A stretch of DNA of 64,000 bases. It comes from Roseovarius gaetbuli. GTDB taxonomy: Bacteria; Pseudomonadota; Alphaproteobacteria; Rhodobacterales; Rhodobacteraceae. The position numbers and the translations under genes were made by a program. Under the pieces are notes generated by a model that was not told where the DNA came from, did not search any database, and was given only the letters and a program-made list of their open reading frames with translations. The DNA is taken from contig NZ_FWFJ01000005.1 in the NCBI RefSeq assembly GCF_900172365.1, positions 62,001-126,000 of the forward strand, given 5' to 3'. Position 1 is the first letter of the stretch. Each line of letters opens with the position of its first letter. Below, piece after piece: positions 19,550-28,633 of this stretch.

Positions 19550-21168
19550 CTAGACGTCGATACCGTTTGCCCACCCCTGCGGGATATATCCGGGACCGAC
19601 CGAGTCGATCTGCCCAAGCCACCGCGCGAGCGTTTCAAACAGTTGAAGATAGGTTTCCCCGACCAGTGGAAGCAGGCTTTGCACAAGCCAGACAAGCGCC
19701 ACAAGCGGAAGGGCGAAAGACACAAACCACGTCAGCCCAAGCACCACCGTCACGCCGATTTCGGCACAGACATTATCGTCGCGCCGGTCGATCCAGCCGA
19801 CATAACGCTTGCGCAACCCCATCGGGGCCCATTGCGCAAGGCTAAGACAGCTTAGCCCGGCATGGATCAGGGTCGGCACCAGCGTTGAAAACAGCATCGC
19901 ATAAAGCCAGAGATAGCGCGCTTGCGGGGTCTCAAGCCAGGGCTGACCGGGCAAAGGGGCGCTGCGCAGATCGGCAAAGATCGGGCCAAGCGGCAGGATA
20001 TCCACCCCGGCCAGCCGGTTCATCACGGCAATGGCAAGGAGCAAGGCGGCCCCAAGACCGGTAAAGAGCAACAGCGCCGCACCGATATCGACAATCCCCG
20101 CAAGCCAGGGCACGATGCCGCCGCGCCGCAGGCCAAGACGCCAAAGGCCAAGCGTGACACCATAGGACAGAAAATCGAACACCCCGTTCAAATGCGGGAA
20201 GAGGCCAAGAAACAGGAATACGCTCGTGCGTTCGCTACTTGGCGTTTGGAGGGGCAAGCTGAGGAATAGGGCGAAAAAAAACGGATCCTGTCACTACTAT
20301 GACGTAGCAGACAAATGCTAAACTTGAGTTCCCGAGTTTGATTAGCGCAGCGACAACAAACGGTACTGCTATCATTCCATAAAGTATGACAAAAGCTGAG
20401 GCTGCGGAGGTAAATATAAATGCAAGAGTACCAACTAATACAAAGGTACTCACAAAAATGCCGGGGAAGAAGGCAACAAAAAATAACGCCAACGTGGTTG
20501 GAATCGCAAATTCGAATGAAATCGACTTTCCAACCATAAATAAAAAGGTGGTTGATAGAGTTACCATCACCGCAGGTTTGAGGAAATGGCGTACATCAAT
20601 AGTATCTGGTCCCTTCGAGGACCATTGAATTGTGCAACGCCTCATTGATGGTACGAAAGGCAAAGCGCCCCCCCAAGGCAAGAAGCACCGTCACCGGCGT
20701 AGCCCAATGACTCCACTGCGGCATGGCAACGAACTCACCCAATCGCCCTTCACCAGCAAATGCCCATTGCAATAGGAGAAGCACGAAAGGGTACATAACA
20801 GCCCAAAGCATTGCGAAGTCAAATAGCGTCCAACCAAACCACGCATAGGCGGTGTGCGTGGCAGCTTTTGCATCCCGCGCGTGGAGATCAAGCCATCCTG
20901 TATAAGGCCCCTTGGTACGGGGCCGCCGCCAGCGGGTGACGCGGCGCTACAGTGGGATCATCAGCGCGCGATAGGGCCGCAGCGTGCATTTCGCGTCAAG
21001 ACGCGCCCGCAGATCGGCGCACCACTTGTCGTTTGCCAGAGTGGCCCGCGCAAGGACAAGCGCCACCACAAACCCGACAAACAGCCAGTCAATCCAGAGC
21101 GGCGTGGCCTCGGTCTGTAAACCAAGAACGGCAAGCGCGCCTAGAATGCCTGTAATTATAATATCCAT
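19550..21168 (-). pseudogene. Disrupted large polytopic membrane protein gene
   Basis: Minus-strand pieces in different frames read like one multi-spanning membrane protein. Piece 1 (21168-20947) starts MDIIITGILGALAVLGLQ and ends at TAG (20947-20949). The same frame continues without a start through 20946-20596 (TAYAWFGWTLFDFAMLWAVMYPF, about two helices). Piece 3 (20257-19550, TTG or no start) holds FLFLGLFPHLNGVFDFLSYG, five or six helices and a normal-looking C-terminus. Between pieces 2 and 3 the frame shifts and an AT-rich segment intervenes. A run of seven C at 20668-20674 marks a possible indel site. I cannot name the protein; its full form would be a large membrane protein of unknown function. 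Confidence 0.5.
20260..20640. other. AT-rich islet inside the broken membrane gene
   Basis: About 380 bases are visibly far richer in A and T than anything else nearby. On the minus strand one frame stays open from about 20681 to 20235 and encodes a hydrophobic protein segment with several helix-like stretches (AIPTTLALFFVAFFPGIFVST, FVVAALIKLGNSSLAFVCYVI). No transposase, inverted terminal repeat or target duplication is visible. It looks like acquired DNA or a recombinant patch from a lower-GC relative. Confidence 0.55.
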
Positions 21169-21220
21169 AACCGCCCATAAGCCGTTAGGTCGTACAGGCT
21201 GTCAATCAGGGGCGGTATGA

Positions 21221-22705
21221 TCAAAGAAAGGCTGTTTCCTCAAAGCTGCGTAATTTGCGGCTATGGATGCGTTCAAGGGGCATTTTACGCAACGATTCCA
21301 TTGCGCGAATCCCTATCATCAGGTGGCGCGAGACCTGTGATTGATAGAATGCACTGGCCATTCCGGGAAGTTTCAGCTCGCCCTGAAGGGGTTTGTCGCT
21401 GACGCAGAGCAGGGTGCCATAGGGCACGCGAAAGCGAAAGCCGTTGGCGGCGATGGTGGCACTTTCCATATCAAGCGCGATGGCGCGCGATTGTGACAGG
21501 CGCTGCACCGGGCCGGATTGGTCGCGCAATTCCCAATTGCGATTGTCGACGCTCGCCACCGTGCCCGTGCGCATCACGCGCTTGAGGTCAAAGCCTTCAA
21601 GCTCGGTTTCCTGTGCCACCGCCGTTTCAAGGGCGATCTGGATTTCCGCCAGCGCCGGGATCGGCACCCAGGCCGGCAGGTCGGCGTCAAGCACCCGGTC
21701 CTCGCGCAGATAGGCATGTGCCAGAACGAAATCGCCGAGCGATTGCGAATTGCGCAGGCCCGCGCAATGGCCGACCATCACCCAGGCATGCGGTCGCAGC
21801 ACCGCCACGTGATCGGTCGCGGTCTTGGCATTGGACGGCCCGACCCCGATATTGACGAGGGTGATCCCCGACCCATCGGCGCGCTTGAGGTGATAGGTCG
21901 GCATCTGCGGCAACCGCTCGACCATCGGCAAAACCCCGTCGGGCGTGGTGATCTCGGCATTGCCTGTGCTGACAAAGGCGCAATAACCGCTTGCGGGATC
22001 GGCCAGCATCTTGCGCGCATAGGCCTCGAATTCCGAAACATAGAACTGATAGTTGGTGAACAGCACGTAGTTCTGAAAATGCTCGGGATCGGTGGCGGTG
22101 TAATGCGCCAGCCGCGCCAGCGAATAATCCACCCTCTGCGCGGTAAAGGGCGCAAGCGGGGCGGCGCCGCCCGGCGGGGTCTGATGGGTGCCGTTGACGA
22201 TATGGTCGTTCGTCGTCGAAAGATCCGGCACATCAAACACATCGCGCAGGGTGAAGTCTGCGGCGCCTTCTTGCGGGACGGTGATGCTGGCATCATTGGC
22301 GACGGCAAAATGCACCGGCATCGGCGTGTCCGACACGGTGATACAGACCGCAACACCGTGGTTTTCGATCAACAACCCGATCTGTTGTGCTAGGTAGTTG
22401 CGAAACAGGTCGGGTCGGGTGATCGTGGTGGCATAGGTGCCGGGGTTGGACACATGGCCATAGCTCAGGCGGCTGTCGATCTTGGCGAATGTCGTCGTCG
22501 TAAGGCGTATCTCGGGGTAATAAGCACGCATGCGACCCGTCGGGATATCGCCGCCAAGCGCCTTGGAAAACTCGTGACAGAGAAACGTCGTCGCCGTCTG
22601 GTAAAGCGCAACAAGCCGGTCGACCGCCGCCTTTGCATCGATGAAATCCTCGGGGCCCGGAACATTAGGCGAGGTGACGCCGGTGGTCTGATGGGTAAGC
22701 GTCAC
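21221..22705 (-). CDS. amn: AMP nucleosidase
   Basis: A 494-residue enzyme hydrolysing AMP to adenine and ribose 5-phosphate in purine salvage. The N-terminal AMP-regulatory domain (about 20-180, with RMRAYYPEIRLTTTT) and the C-terminal nucleoside-phosphorylase-like catalytic domain (GVGPSNAKTATDHVAVLRPHAWVMVGHCAGLRNSQ, DMESATIAANGFRF) are both complete. The length equals that of E. coli Amn. Adenine produced would be a substrate of the adenine deaminase encoded at 57196. It is divergent from the VOC gene. Confidence 0.96.
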   Translation of the reverse strand: MTLTHQTTGVTSPNVPGPEDFIDAKAAVDRLVALYQTATTFLCHEFSKALGGDIPTGRMRAYYPEIRLTTTTFAKIDSRLSYGHVSNPGTYATTITRPDLFRNYLAQQIGLLIENHGVAVCITVSDTPMPVHFAVANDASITVPQEGAADFTLRDVFDVPDLSTTNDHIVNGTHQTPPGGAAPLAPFTAQRVDYSLARLAHYTATDPEHFQNYVLFTNYQFYVSEFEAYARKMLADPASGYCAFVSTGNAEITTPDGVLPMVERLPQMPTYHLKRADGSGITLVNIGVGPSNAKTATDHVAVLRPHAWVMVGHCAGLRNSQSLGDFVLAHAYLREDRVLDADLPAWVPIPALAEIQIALETAVAQETELEGFDLKRVMRTGTVASVDNRNWELRDQSGPVQRLSQSRAIALDMESATIAANGFRFRVPYGTLLCVSDKPLQGELKLPGMASAFYQSQVSRHLMIGIRAMESLRKMPLERIHSRKLRSFEETAFL

Positions 22706-22805
22706 GGCGTGTCCTTGGTACAGTCAGTTTTCATCTCATACGTTGACACGGGCCGGTCGCCTTATCAAGCTGACCTCTGGAAGAATAACAAAGGCAGGCC
22801 CCGAC

Positions 22806-23252
22806 ATGGATCTGGAAACGGTCAGCGCAGAAGACTTTGGCGCCGCCCTCACGGGGATCGGCCTGAACATTCTGGTGCGCGATGTGCCCGCGCAGGTGGC
22901 CTTCCTTGAGGACATCTTTCAGATGGAGGGGCATCGCGTCAGCGCCGATTTCGCGATCATGACCTACCATGGCCAGATGATGCAGTTGCACGGCGATCAC
23001 ACCTATTCGCAAAACCCGCTATCAGGTCTTTTGCCCGAAACCCCGCCACGCGGGGCAGGGGCCGAATTGCGCCTCTATCACACCGACCCTGATGCGGCTG
23101 TGGAACGGGCAAGGGCGCGCGGGGCCCATGTGCTGCAAGAGGCTTCTGACAAGCCCCATGGTCTGCGCGAATCCTATATTCTGTGTGACAATGGCTATGC
23201 TTGGGTGGCCTCGCTGCCGCTGGCGCAATTTCCAAAGGGAGCCCCCTCATGA
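22806..23252 (+). CDS. VOC (glyoxalase/dioxygenase) superfamily protein
   Basis: A 148-residue protein with the paired beta-alpha-beta-beta-beta modules of the vicinal oxygen chelate fold (GIGLNILVRDVPAQVAFLEDIFQMEGHRV, then LRLYHTDPDAAVERARARGAHVLQ). Potential metal ligands include a His in MMQLHGDH and Glu in LRESYILCD. The reaction is unknown. Its stop overlaps the start of the aldolase gene by 4 bp, so the two products probably act in one pathway. ATG at 22806 follows AAGGCAGG. Confidence 0.82.
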   Translation: MDLETVSAEDFGAALTGIGLNILVRDVPAQVAFLEDIFQMEGHRVSADFAIMTYHGQMMQLHGDHTYSQNPLSGLLPETPPRGAGAELRLYHTDPDAAVERARARGAHVLQEASDKPHGLRESYILCDNGYAWVASLPLAQFPKGAPS

Positions 23253-24004
23253 GTGTTACCGATATCCGCCCGAACATGGACCATTGGCAAGAGCGCGTGG
23301 ATCTGGCCGCCGCCTTTCGCTGGACCGCGCGGCTTAACCTGCACGAGGCGGTCGCCAATCATTTCAGCCTGTCGATCAATGATGATGGCACGCGGTTCTT
23401 GATGAACCCGAACCAGATGCATTTTGCCCGGATCAAGGCCAGCGATCTTATCGTGGTGGATGCCAATGATCCCGAAACCCTGAGCGGGCCGGATGCGCCC
23501 GACCCGACGGCTTGGGGCCTGCATGGCGGGCTGCACCGCCATTGCGCCCACGCGCGCTGTGCGATGCATGTGCATTCGATCCACGCCACAGTTTTGGCCA
23601 GCCTCGCCGATAGCCGCCTGCCGCCGATTGATCAGAACTGTGCCACCTTCTTTAACCGCTACGTGATCGACGATGGCTATGGCGGTCTTGCCTTCGAGGA
23701 TGAGGGCGAGCGTTGTGCCGGCCTTTTGACCGATCCCAAGAAAAAGGTGATGATCATGGGCAATCATGGCGTGATGATCATCGGCGATACCGTGGCCGAA
23801 ACCTTTAACCGGCTCTATTATTTCGAACGCGCCGCCGAGACCTATATTCGCGCGCTTCAGACCGGGCAAAAGCTTCGGGTGCTCAGCGATGAGATCGCCG
23901 AGAAAACCGCGCAGGAGCTTGACGAATATCCCGGTCAGGCGGATCGTCACCTTGATGAACTCAAGGCGATTCTCGACGCTGAAGGCTCGGATTACGCCGC
24001 CTGA
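23249..24004 (+). CDS. Class II aldolase/adducin family protein
   Basis: A 251-residue Zn-dependent aldolase-type protein, as in fuculose-phosphate aldolase or ribulose-5-phosphate epimerase relatives. The expected segments are present: EAVANHFSLSI near the N-terminus, the metal-binding HVHSIHATVL, and the C-terminal GNHGVMIIGDTVAETFNRLYYFERAA. It is longer at the C-terminus than sugar aldolases, like the eukaryotic-type adducin-head proteins common in proteobacteria. Coupled by ATGA overlap to the VOC gene. Substrate unknown. Confidence 0.88.
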   Translation: MSVTDIRPNMDHWQERVDLAAAFRWTARLNLHEAVANHFSLSINDDGTRFLMNPNQMHFARIKASDLIVVDANDPETLSGPDAPDPTAWGLHGGLHRHCAHARCAMHVHSIHATVLASLADSRLPPIDQNCATFFNRYVIDDGYGGLAFEDEGERCAGLLTDPKKKVMIMGNHGVMIIGDTVAETFNRLYYFERAAETYIRALQTGQKLRVLSDEIAEKTAQELDEYPGQADRHLDELKAILDAEGSDYAA

Positions 24005-24008
24005 CCGA

Positions 24009-24497
24009 CTAGCCCGCGCGCAGGCCGGTTTGCACCAGAAGGCCTTTGCGCTTGGCCTCGTAATAATAGCCGCGCGCATACCACATGATCGCGGCATCGG
24101 GATCGCCATCCGCCACGATATAGGCGCCACGCAGATATTTGACGCCGTATTTCAAGTTGGTTTCGGCATCCAGAAGGTCGTTCGGCACGCCGCGAAATCC
24201 CATGCCGCGCGCCGTTTGCGGCAGGATCTGCAGTAGCCCGTAATAGGGGCCATTGCGCGCGCCGGGACGATGGGTGCTTTCGCGGATCGCAAGCCGATGC
24301 ACAAGCGAGCGCGGCACCTCGTAGAGATCGGCGTATTTGTTGATCAACCGGCGCAGCGCTGGCGTCTCGTTGGGATAAAGCGGCGGCTCGGATGCCACGC
24401 CGCGCGCGCGCCCCGCGGGGCGCCTTGGGCGGGAACAGCCTGCAAGGGCGGCCGAGGCAATAAGCGCAAGCGCCAGACGACGGGAATAAGCGGGCAT
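24009..24497 (-). CDS. Lytic transglycosylase lipoprotein (SLT fold)
   Basis: A 162-residue protein with a lipoprotein signal (lipobox LAGC) and a compact soluble lytic transglycosylase domain. The catalytic Glu is in LAIRESTHRPGARNGPYYG and is followed by GLLQILPQTARGMGF and the NLKYGVKYLRGAY segment. Such enzymes cleave the MurNAc-GlcNAc bond with 1,6-anhydro formation. It is convergent with the aldolase gene and divergent from the SDR gene. Confidence 0.92.
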   Translation of the reverse strand: MPAYSRRLALALIASAALAGCSRPRRPAGRARGVASEPPLYPNETPALRRLINKYADLYEVPRSLVHRLAIRESTHRPGARNGPYYGLLQILPQTARGMGFRGVPNDLLDAETNLKYGVKYLRGAYIVADGDPDAAIMWYARGYYYEAKRKGLLVQTGLRAG

Positions 24498-24628
24498 GGG
24501 CTCTCCGGTTTAAGGTCGCAATCGCGCCAATGTGACACCGTTTTGGCAGGGCGCGCCAGTGCGCGAAAAAATCACCGGCAAAACCCCGCCGCCTTGCCAA
24601 GCGGCCCCTCTCGCGCCATGTAAGCAGG

Positions 24629-25483
24629 ATGAAAAAGACACTTCTTTCGTTCGGTCACGGCTATTCGGCGCGCGCACTTGCGGCGCGGCTTGTGCCGCAG
24701 GGCTGGACAATCTTTGGCACCACCCGCAACGAGGCCAAATTTGATGCCCTCGCGGGAGAGGGTATCACCCCCGTCCTGTGGCCCGACGGCGACCTGAGCA
24801 CGGCTTTTGAAACGGCCAGCCACCTGCTGATCTCGGCCGGGCCTGACGTCGATGGCGACCCGGTTCTGAACCGCTTTCGCGATCAGATCGCAGAGATGGC
24901 GCCGCGGCTTGACTGGGCTGGCTACCTCTCGACCACCGGCGTTTACGGCGATCACCAGGGCGGATGGGTGGATGAGGCAACACCGCTTACGCCCTCTACC
25001 CGGCGCGGGCAAATGCGTGTGGATGCCGAAGCTGATTGGCGCTCTTTGCCGGGCCTGCCGCTGCATATCTTCCGGCTGGCCGGCATTTACGGCCCCGGTC
25101 GCGGCCCGTTTGAAAAGGTCCGGCAGGGCACCGCGCGGCGCATCGTCAAGCCGGGACAGGTGTTCAGCCGGATTCACGTCGAGGATATCGCGCAGGTGCT
25201 TGAGGCCTCGATTGACCGGCCCAATCCGGGTGCGGTTTACAACCTCTGTGACAATGACCCGGCCCCGCCGCAGGATGTGATCGGTCACGCCGCAGAGCTT
25301 CTGGGCCTTCCGCTTCCGCCGGAGGTGGATTTCGAGGCGGCAGAGATGAGCCCGATGGCGCGCAGCTTTTATGCAGAATCAAAGCGTGTCAGCAATGAGC
25401 GGATCAAGGACGAGCTTGGCGTAAAACTGATCTACTCCGACTATCGCAGCGGCCTTGCGGCGTTGCTTGGCGCAGGCGGATAG
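24629..25483 (+). CDS. NAD(P)-dependent epimerase/SDR (YeeZ-like)
   Basis: A 284-residue extended SDR. It opens with the degenerate Rossmann start LLSFGHGYSARALAARL, and has YLSTTGVYGDHQGGWVDE (an SxxxxYxxx catalytic region) and a C-terminal substrate domain with SRIHVEDIAQVLEAS and YNLCDNDPAPPQDVI. The family is annotated as nucleoside-diphosphate-sugar epimerase-like (YeeZ), but no substrate is known. It is followed by a 156-bp gap that holds an inverted pair of the dispersed repeat. Confidence 0.85.
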   Translation: MKKTLLSFGHGYSARALAARLVPQGWTIFGTTRNEAKFDALAGEGITPVLWPDGDLSTAFETASHLLISAGPDVDGDPVLNRFRDQIAEMAPRLDWAGYLSTTGVYGDHQGGWVDEATPLTPSTRRGQMRVDAEADWRSLPGLPLHIFRLAGIYGPGRGPFEKVRQGTARRIVKPGQVFSRIHVEDIAQVLEASIDRPNPGAVYNLCDNDPAPPQDVIGHAAELLGLPLPPEVDFEAAEMSPMARSFYAESKRVSNERIKDELGVKLIYSDYRSGLAALLGAGG

Positions 25484-25529
25484 CGGGTATTGGGGCGTTG
25501 CCCCTCTTGGCCGTTGGCCAATTCACCCC

Positions 25530-25586
25530 GGAGTACTTGTGGAACAGTGAAAGCGCCTTGTGACTTTCATCATTCCATAAATACTC
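25530..25586. repeat. Inverted pair of the dispersed GAGTATTT repeat
   Basis: A plus-strand copy at 25530-25554 and a minus-strand copy at 25563-25586 face each other with 8 bases between, matching at 18 of 24 positions, so the RNA can fold into a long imperfect hairpin between the SDR and hutF stops. Key blocks are GAGTA, TGGAA and TGAAAG. Confidence 0.6.
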
Positions 25587-25639
25587 ACTGCACAGCGCTT
25601 CACTCTGGGGGCTCGGTTAGTCGGTGATGCGCGGCGGAC

Positions 25640-27004
25640 CTACAACGTGCCGCGCAGGGGTTTCATCGCCTTCACATAGGCCGCTGTGATCGCGTCGCGC
25701 GCGATGTGGCGGCCCTGTTGCACCACGTGTCGCCCCGCCGACCAGACATCGCGCACCATCTGGTCATCCCCTGCAAAGATCCAGCAATCAAGACATTTGT
25801 CGCCGGTCTGATCCATCAGGTCGATATGGCGGTCATCCAGCGCCATGAGATCGGCCAGCTGTCCGGGGGCGATCCGGCCCGAGGCGCGACCAGCGGCCTG
25901 TGCCCCGCCTGCGACAACGGCGTCAAACAGCCGCCGTCCGGTTGGGGCCTCTGTCGTGGCAAGTGCCGCGCGGGATTTGTCGCGCAGGCGCTGCGAATAT
26001 TCCAGCGTGCGCAGCTCTTCCGACAGGGCGATGCGGATATTGGAATCCGATCCGATGGCGATCTGCCCACCGCTTTGCAACCATCGTACCCCATCGAACG
26101 TGCCGTCCCCAAGGCTTGACTCGGTGATCGGGCAGAGCCCCGCGACCGCGCCGGTTTGCGCGAGAGCGAACGTTTCATCGGGTTGCATCTGGGTGCAATG
26201 GATAAGGCACCATTGCTCGGTGATGTCGGCGTGATCCAAAAGCCATTCCACCGGACGCGCACCGTAGGTGGCCTGAATCTCGTCAACCTCGGCCAGTTGT
26301 TCGGCCAGGTGCATGTGAACGGGCCCGCCCTGTGCGAGGTCTGCGGCGTCGGCAATATCCGCGGGTGCCACCGCGCGCAGAGAGTGTGGCGCAACGCCAA
26401 GCCGGGCGTCGGTCGGAAGAACGGCGAGGGCCTGACGGCTTGCCGCCACGAGCCGTGCAAACCGCTCGGGATCATTGCCGAACCGGATTTGCCCGGCGCC
26501 CAGCCCACGTTTGTCGACCCCGCCGAATTGATACTGGACCGGCAAGAGGGTCAGCCCGATGCCGGTTTGACCCGCAGCGGCGATCACGCGCTCTGCCATT
26601 TCGGAAAGATTGTCATAGGGCGCGCCGCCGGGTTGGTGGTGAAGATAGTGAAACTCGACATTCGTGGCATAGCCCGCTTCCAGCATCTCCATCTGGACAA
26701 GGGCCGCAATGGCTTCGACCTGATCGGGGGTCAGAAGGTCGAGAAAGCGATACATCAGCTGGCGCCATGTCCAGAAGGTATCGCGGGGATTTGGGCCGCG
26801 CGCCTCGGTTAGCCCTGCCATTGCGCGCTGAAAGGCGTGGCTATGGGCATTGGCGGGCGCTGGCAGCAGAAGGCCGGTGCGATGACCTCTGGGCTGGCTG
26901 TTTGGCGTGACGCTGGCGATTTTGCCCGCGCCGTCGATTTCGATGCGAACATCGCGCGCCCAGCCGTGGGGCAAGAGCGCCTGAGAGGCCCAGATATGTG
27001 TCAT
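25640..27004 (-). CDS. hutF: Formimidoylglutamate deiminase
   Basis: A 454-residue amidohydrolase converting N-formimidoyl-L-glutamate to N-formyl-L-glutamate in the five-step histidine degradation pathway. Metal and active-site segments: PANAHSHAFQRAMAG, VHMHLAEQ, WCLIHCTQM and GSDSNIRI. The start at 27004 (MTHIWASQALL) gives the usual family length; a 13-codon upstream extension is unlikely. The divergent neighbour is hutG, which uses its product. hutH, hutU and hutI are not in the window. Confidence 0.95.
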   Translation of the reverse strand: MTHIWASQALLPHGWARDVRIEIDGAGKIASVTPNSQPRGHRTGLLLPAPANAHSHAFQRAMAGLTEARGPNPRDTFWTWRQLMYRFLDLLTPDQVEAIAALVQMEMLEAGYATNVEFHYLHHQPGGAPYDNLSEMAERVIAAAGQTGIGLTLLPVQYQFGGVDKRGLGAGQIRFGNDPERFARLVAASRQALAVLPTDARLGVAPHSLRAVAPADIADAADLAQGGPVHMHLAEQLAEVDEIQATYGARPVEWLLDHADITEQWCLIHCTQMQPDETFALAQTGAVAGLCPITESSLGDGTFDGVRWLQSGGQIAIGSDSNIRIALSEELRTLEYSQRLRDKSRAALATTEAPTGRRLFDAVVAGGAQAAGRASGRIAPGQLADLMALDDRHIDLMDQTGDKCLDCWIFAGDDQMVRDVWSAGRHVVQQGRHIARDAITAAYVKAMKPLRGTL

Positions 27005-27110
27005 CGCATGATCTTGCCTTGAAAGGGGAATATGGGCTTGCAAAGTGGCACCTTAGAGTTCTCAAATCAAGAACGCCCTGGCGGGGTATCGCGGCGGAGG
27101 TTTGTGCTAT

Positions 27111-27134
27111 GAGTATTTTTGGAATGGTGAAAGC
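27111..27134 (+). repeat. Dispersed GAGTATTT repeat, copy upstream of hutG
   Basis: GAGTATTTTTGG is followed by AATGGTGAAAGC. It ends 11 bases before the hutG start, so it would lie in the 5' leader. Confidence 0.6.
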
Positions 27135-27145
27135 AGGGGGTGGTC

Positions 27146-27940
27146 ATGACGCCGGTTGAGGTGGTTCAGGGAGGAAGCCCGGTTGTTCTGGGGTTGCCGC
27201 ATACGGGTGCGTATGTTCCGGCGGATATCAGGGCAAAGCTGAATGAGCGTGGTCGCGGGCTTGCCGATACCGATTGGAATATTCACAAACTCTACGCCGG
27301 GCTTTTGCCGGGGGTCACCACCGTGCGCGCCACCTTTCATCGCTATGTGATTGACGCCAACCGCGATTCGTCCGGCGAGAGCCTTTATCCGGGGCAGAAC
27401 ACCACCGGGCTTGTGCCGATGACGGATTTCGATGGGCGCGACATCTGGCATGTGCCGCCTTCGGGGGGCGAGGTTGAGCACCGCCGCGAGATGTTTCATG
27501 CGCCCTATCACGCCGCCCTGAACACCGAGATGGCGCGGGTAAAGGCGATCCACGGTGTAGCGGTGCTTTATGATTGCCACTCGATCCGGTCGCGCATTCC
27601 GTTTCTGTTTGAGAGCACGTTACCGGATTTCAACATCGGCACCAATGATGGCACAACCTGCGCGCCCAAGATTGCCGAGGCGGTTGCGGCGATTTGTGAG
27701 GCGGCAAAAGGATATAGCGCGATCACCAATGGCCGCTTCAAGGGCGGTTGGACAACGCGGCATTACGGGCGGCCGGGCGAGGGATTGCATGCGATCCAGA
27801 TGGAGCTGGCGCAATCGACCTACATGGAGGAAGCCCCGCCCTGGCCCTATCTTCATGAGCGCGCAGATCGGTTGCGGCCGCATCTCAAATCCATTCTCTG
27901 CGCGATTGAGCAGCTTGCCCTGCAGGGTGACCTGGCTTGA
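27146..27940 (+). CDS. hutG: N-formylglutamate deformylase
   Basis: A 264-residue amidohydrolase releasing formate and glutamate from N-formylglutamate, the last step of the HutF-dependent histidine pathway. Family sequence is seen in VLGLPHTGAYVP, DTDWNIHKLYAG, VIDANRDSSGESLYPGQNTT and the metal-binding YDCHSIRSRIPFLFE. The start at 27146 follows AGGGGG; a GTG two codons earlier is possible. It is divergent from hutF with 141 bp between; the intergenic carries one dispersed repeat copy. Confidence 0.95.
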   Translation: MTPVEVVQGGSPVVLGLPHTGAYVPADIRAKLNERGRGLADTDWNIHKLYAGLLPGVTTVRATFHRYVIDANRDSSGESLYPGQNTTGLVPMTDFDGRDIWHVPPSGGEVEHRREMFHAPYHAALNTEMARVKAIHGVAVLYDCHSIRSRIPFLFESTLPDFNIGTNDGTTCAPKIAEAVAAICEAAKGYSAITNGRFKGGWTTRHYGRPGEGLHAIQMELAQSTYMEEAPPWPYLHERADRLRPHLKSILCAIEQLALQGDLA

Positions 27941-28063
27941 GCGTTCCGCCTTTATGCCCGGTGAAGGCGTTGCATAATTGCGCAGGTAGGGTGGCATGGG
28001 CTAGTCTTCATTGCGCCCGATTTTTGGGCGTAACCGCGGTTTGAACCTGCCAGGAATATTGAA

Positions 28064-28540
28064 ATGACAATTGATGCCAAAGACACCGAGAGCCCAATAA
28101 ATGTCGAACGGTTTGTCGATGCCCAGAACCAGATCTGGCCGCAGCCGCTGAACGAAATCCTCAACGGCAGAAAGCGAAGCCACTGGACGTGGTTTGTCTT
28201 GCCGCAAATCCGCGGTTTGGGCCGATCAAGGTTTGCCATTCATTACAGCATCAAGGATCTCGATGAAGCCAAGGCCTATCTTGCCCATCCGGTGCTTGGC
28301 CCGCGCCTTGTCGAGATCAACGAGGCGATGATGGGGCTTGAGGGGGTCACCGCAGAGCGGGTTTTGGGCGGCATCGACGCGCTCAAGCTGCAATCCTGTG
28401 CGACGCTGTTTGAAGCGGCTGGCGGCGATGATGTTTTCGCGCGCGTGCTGGCCAAGTATTTCCTCAATCAGCGGTGCCCGCAAACGCTTGGCTATCTCAA
28501 AGAGCCGGCCGTGATGGAAGACCCGTCCGAGACCGCCTAG
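28064..28540 (+). CDS. DUF1810 family protein
   Basis: A 158-residue soluble protein. The DUF1810 pattern is complete: VERFVDAQNQIWPQPLNEILNGRK, the invariant HWTWFVLPQIRGLGRS, HYSIKDLDEAKAYLAHPVLG and KLQSCATLFEAA. The family is widespread and of unknown function. It begins after AGGAATATTGAA and is a single gene, ending 93 bp before the molybdenum-hydroxylase operon. Confidence 0.93.
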   Translation: MTIDAKDTESPINVERFVDAQNQIWPQPLNEILNGRKRSHWTWFVLPQIRGLGRSRFAIHYSIKDLDEAKAYLAHPVLGPRLVEINEAMMGLEGVTAERVLGGIDALKLQSCATLFEAAGGDDVFARVLAKYFLNQRCPQTLGYLKEPAVMEDPSETA

Positions 28541-28554
28541 GGTGAAACCGGCAA

Positions 28555-28569
28555 CTGTCATGTTGACAG
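28555..28569. promoter_or_regulatory. Palindromic operator candidate ahead of the Mo-hydroxylase operon
   Basis: CTGTCA and TGACAG form a perfect dyad around TGT, 65 bases before the first gene. The right arm overlaps TTGACA (28563-28568), a consensus -35 hexamer, which is the position expected of a repressor site. Confidence 0.4.
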
Positions 28570-28633
28570 GGGCGCCGACGCTGCCGCACCATTCAGGCGT
28601 GGCCACCGATGGCCCCTTGATGTCGGAGAGCGC

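Noticed and set aside
20260-20640. Insertion sequence
   Set aside because: No transposase motif, inverted terminal repeats or target duplication could be seen at the edges of the AT-rich segment.
25640-27004. Guanine or cytosine deaminase
   Set aside because: The amidohydrolase pattern alone would allow it, but the divergent hutG and the sequence details point to HutF.
27108-27155. ATG at 27108 as an upstream start of a short leader ORF before hutG
   Set aside because: The sequence is a copy of the dispersed repeat, and there is no ribosome binding site specific to it.
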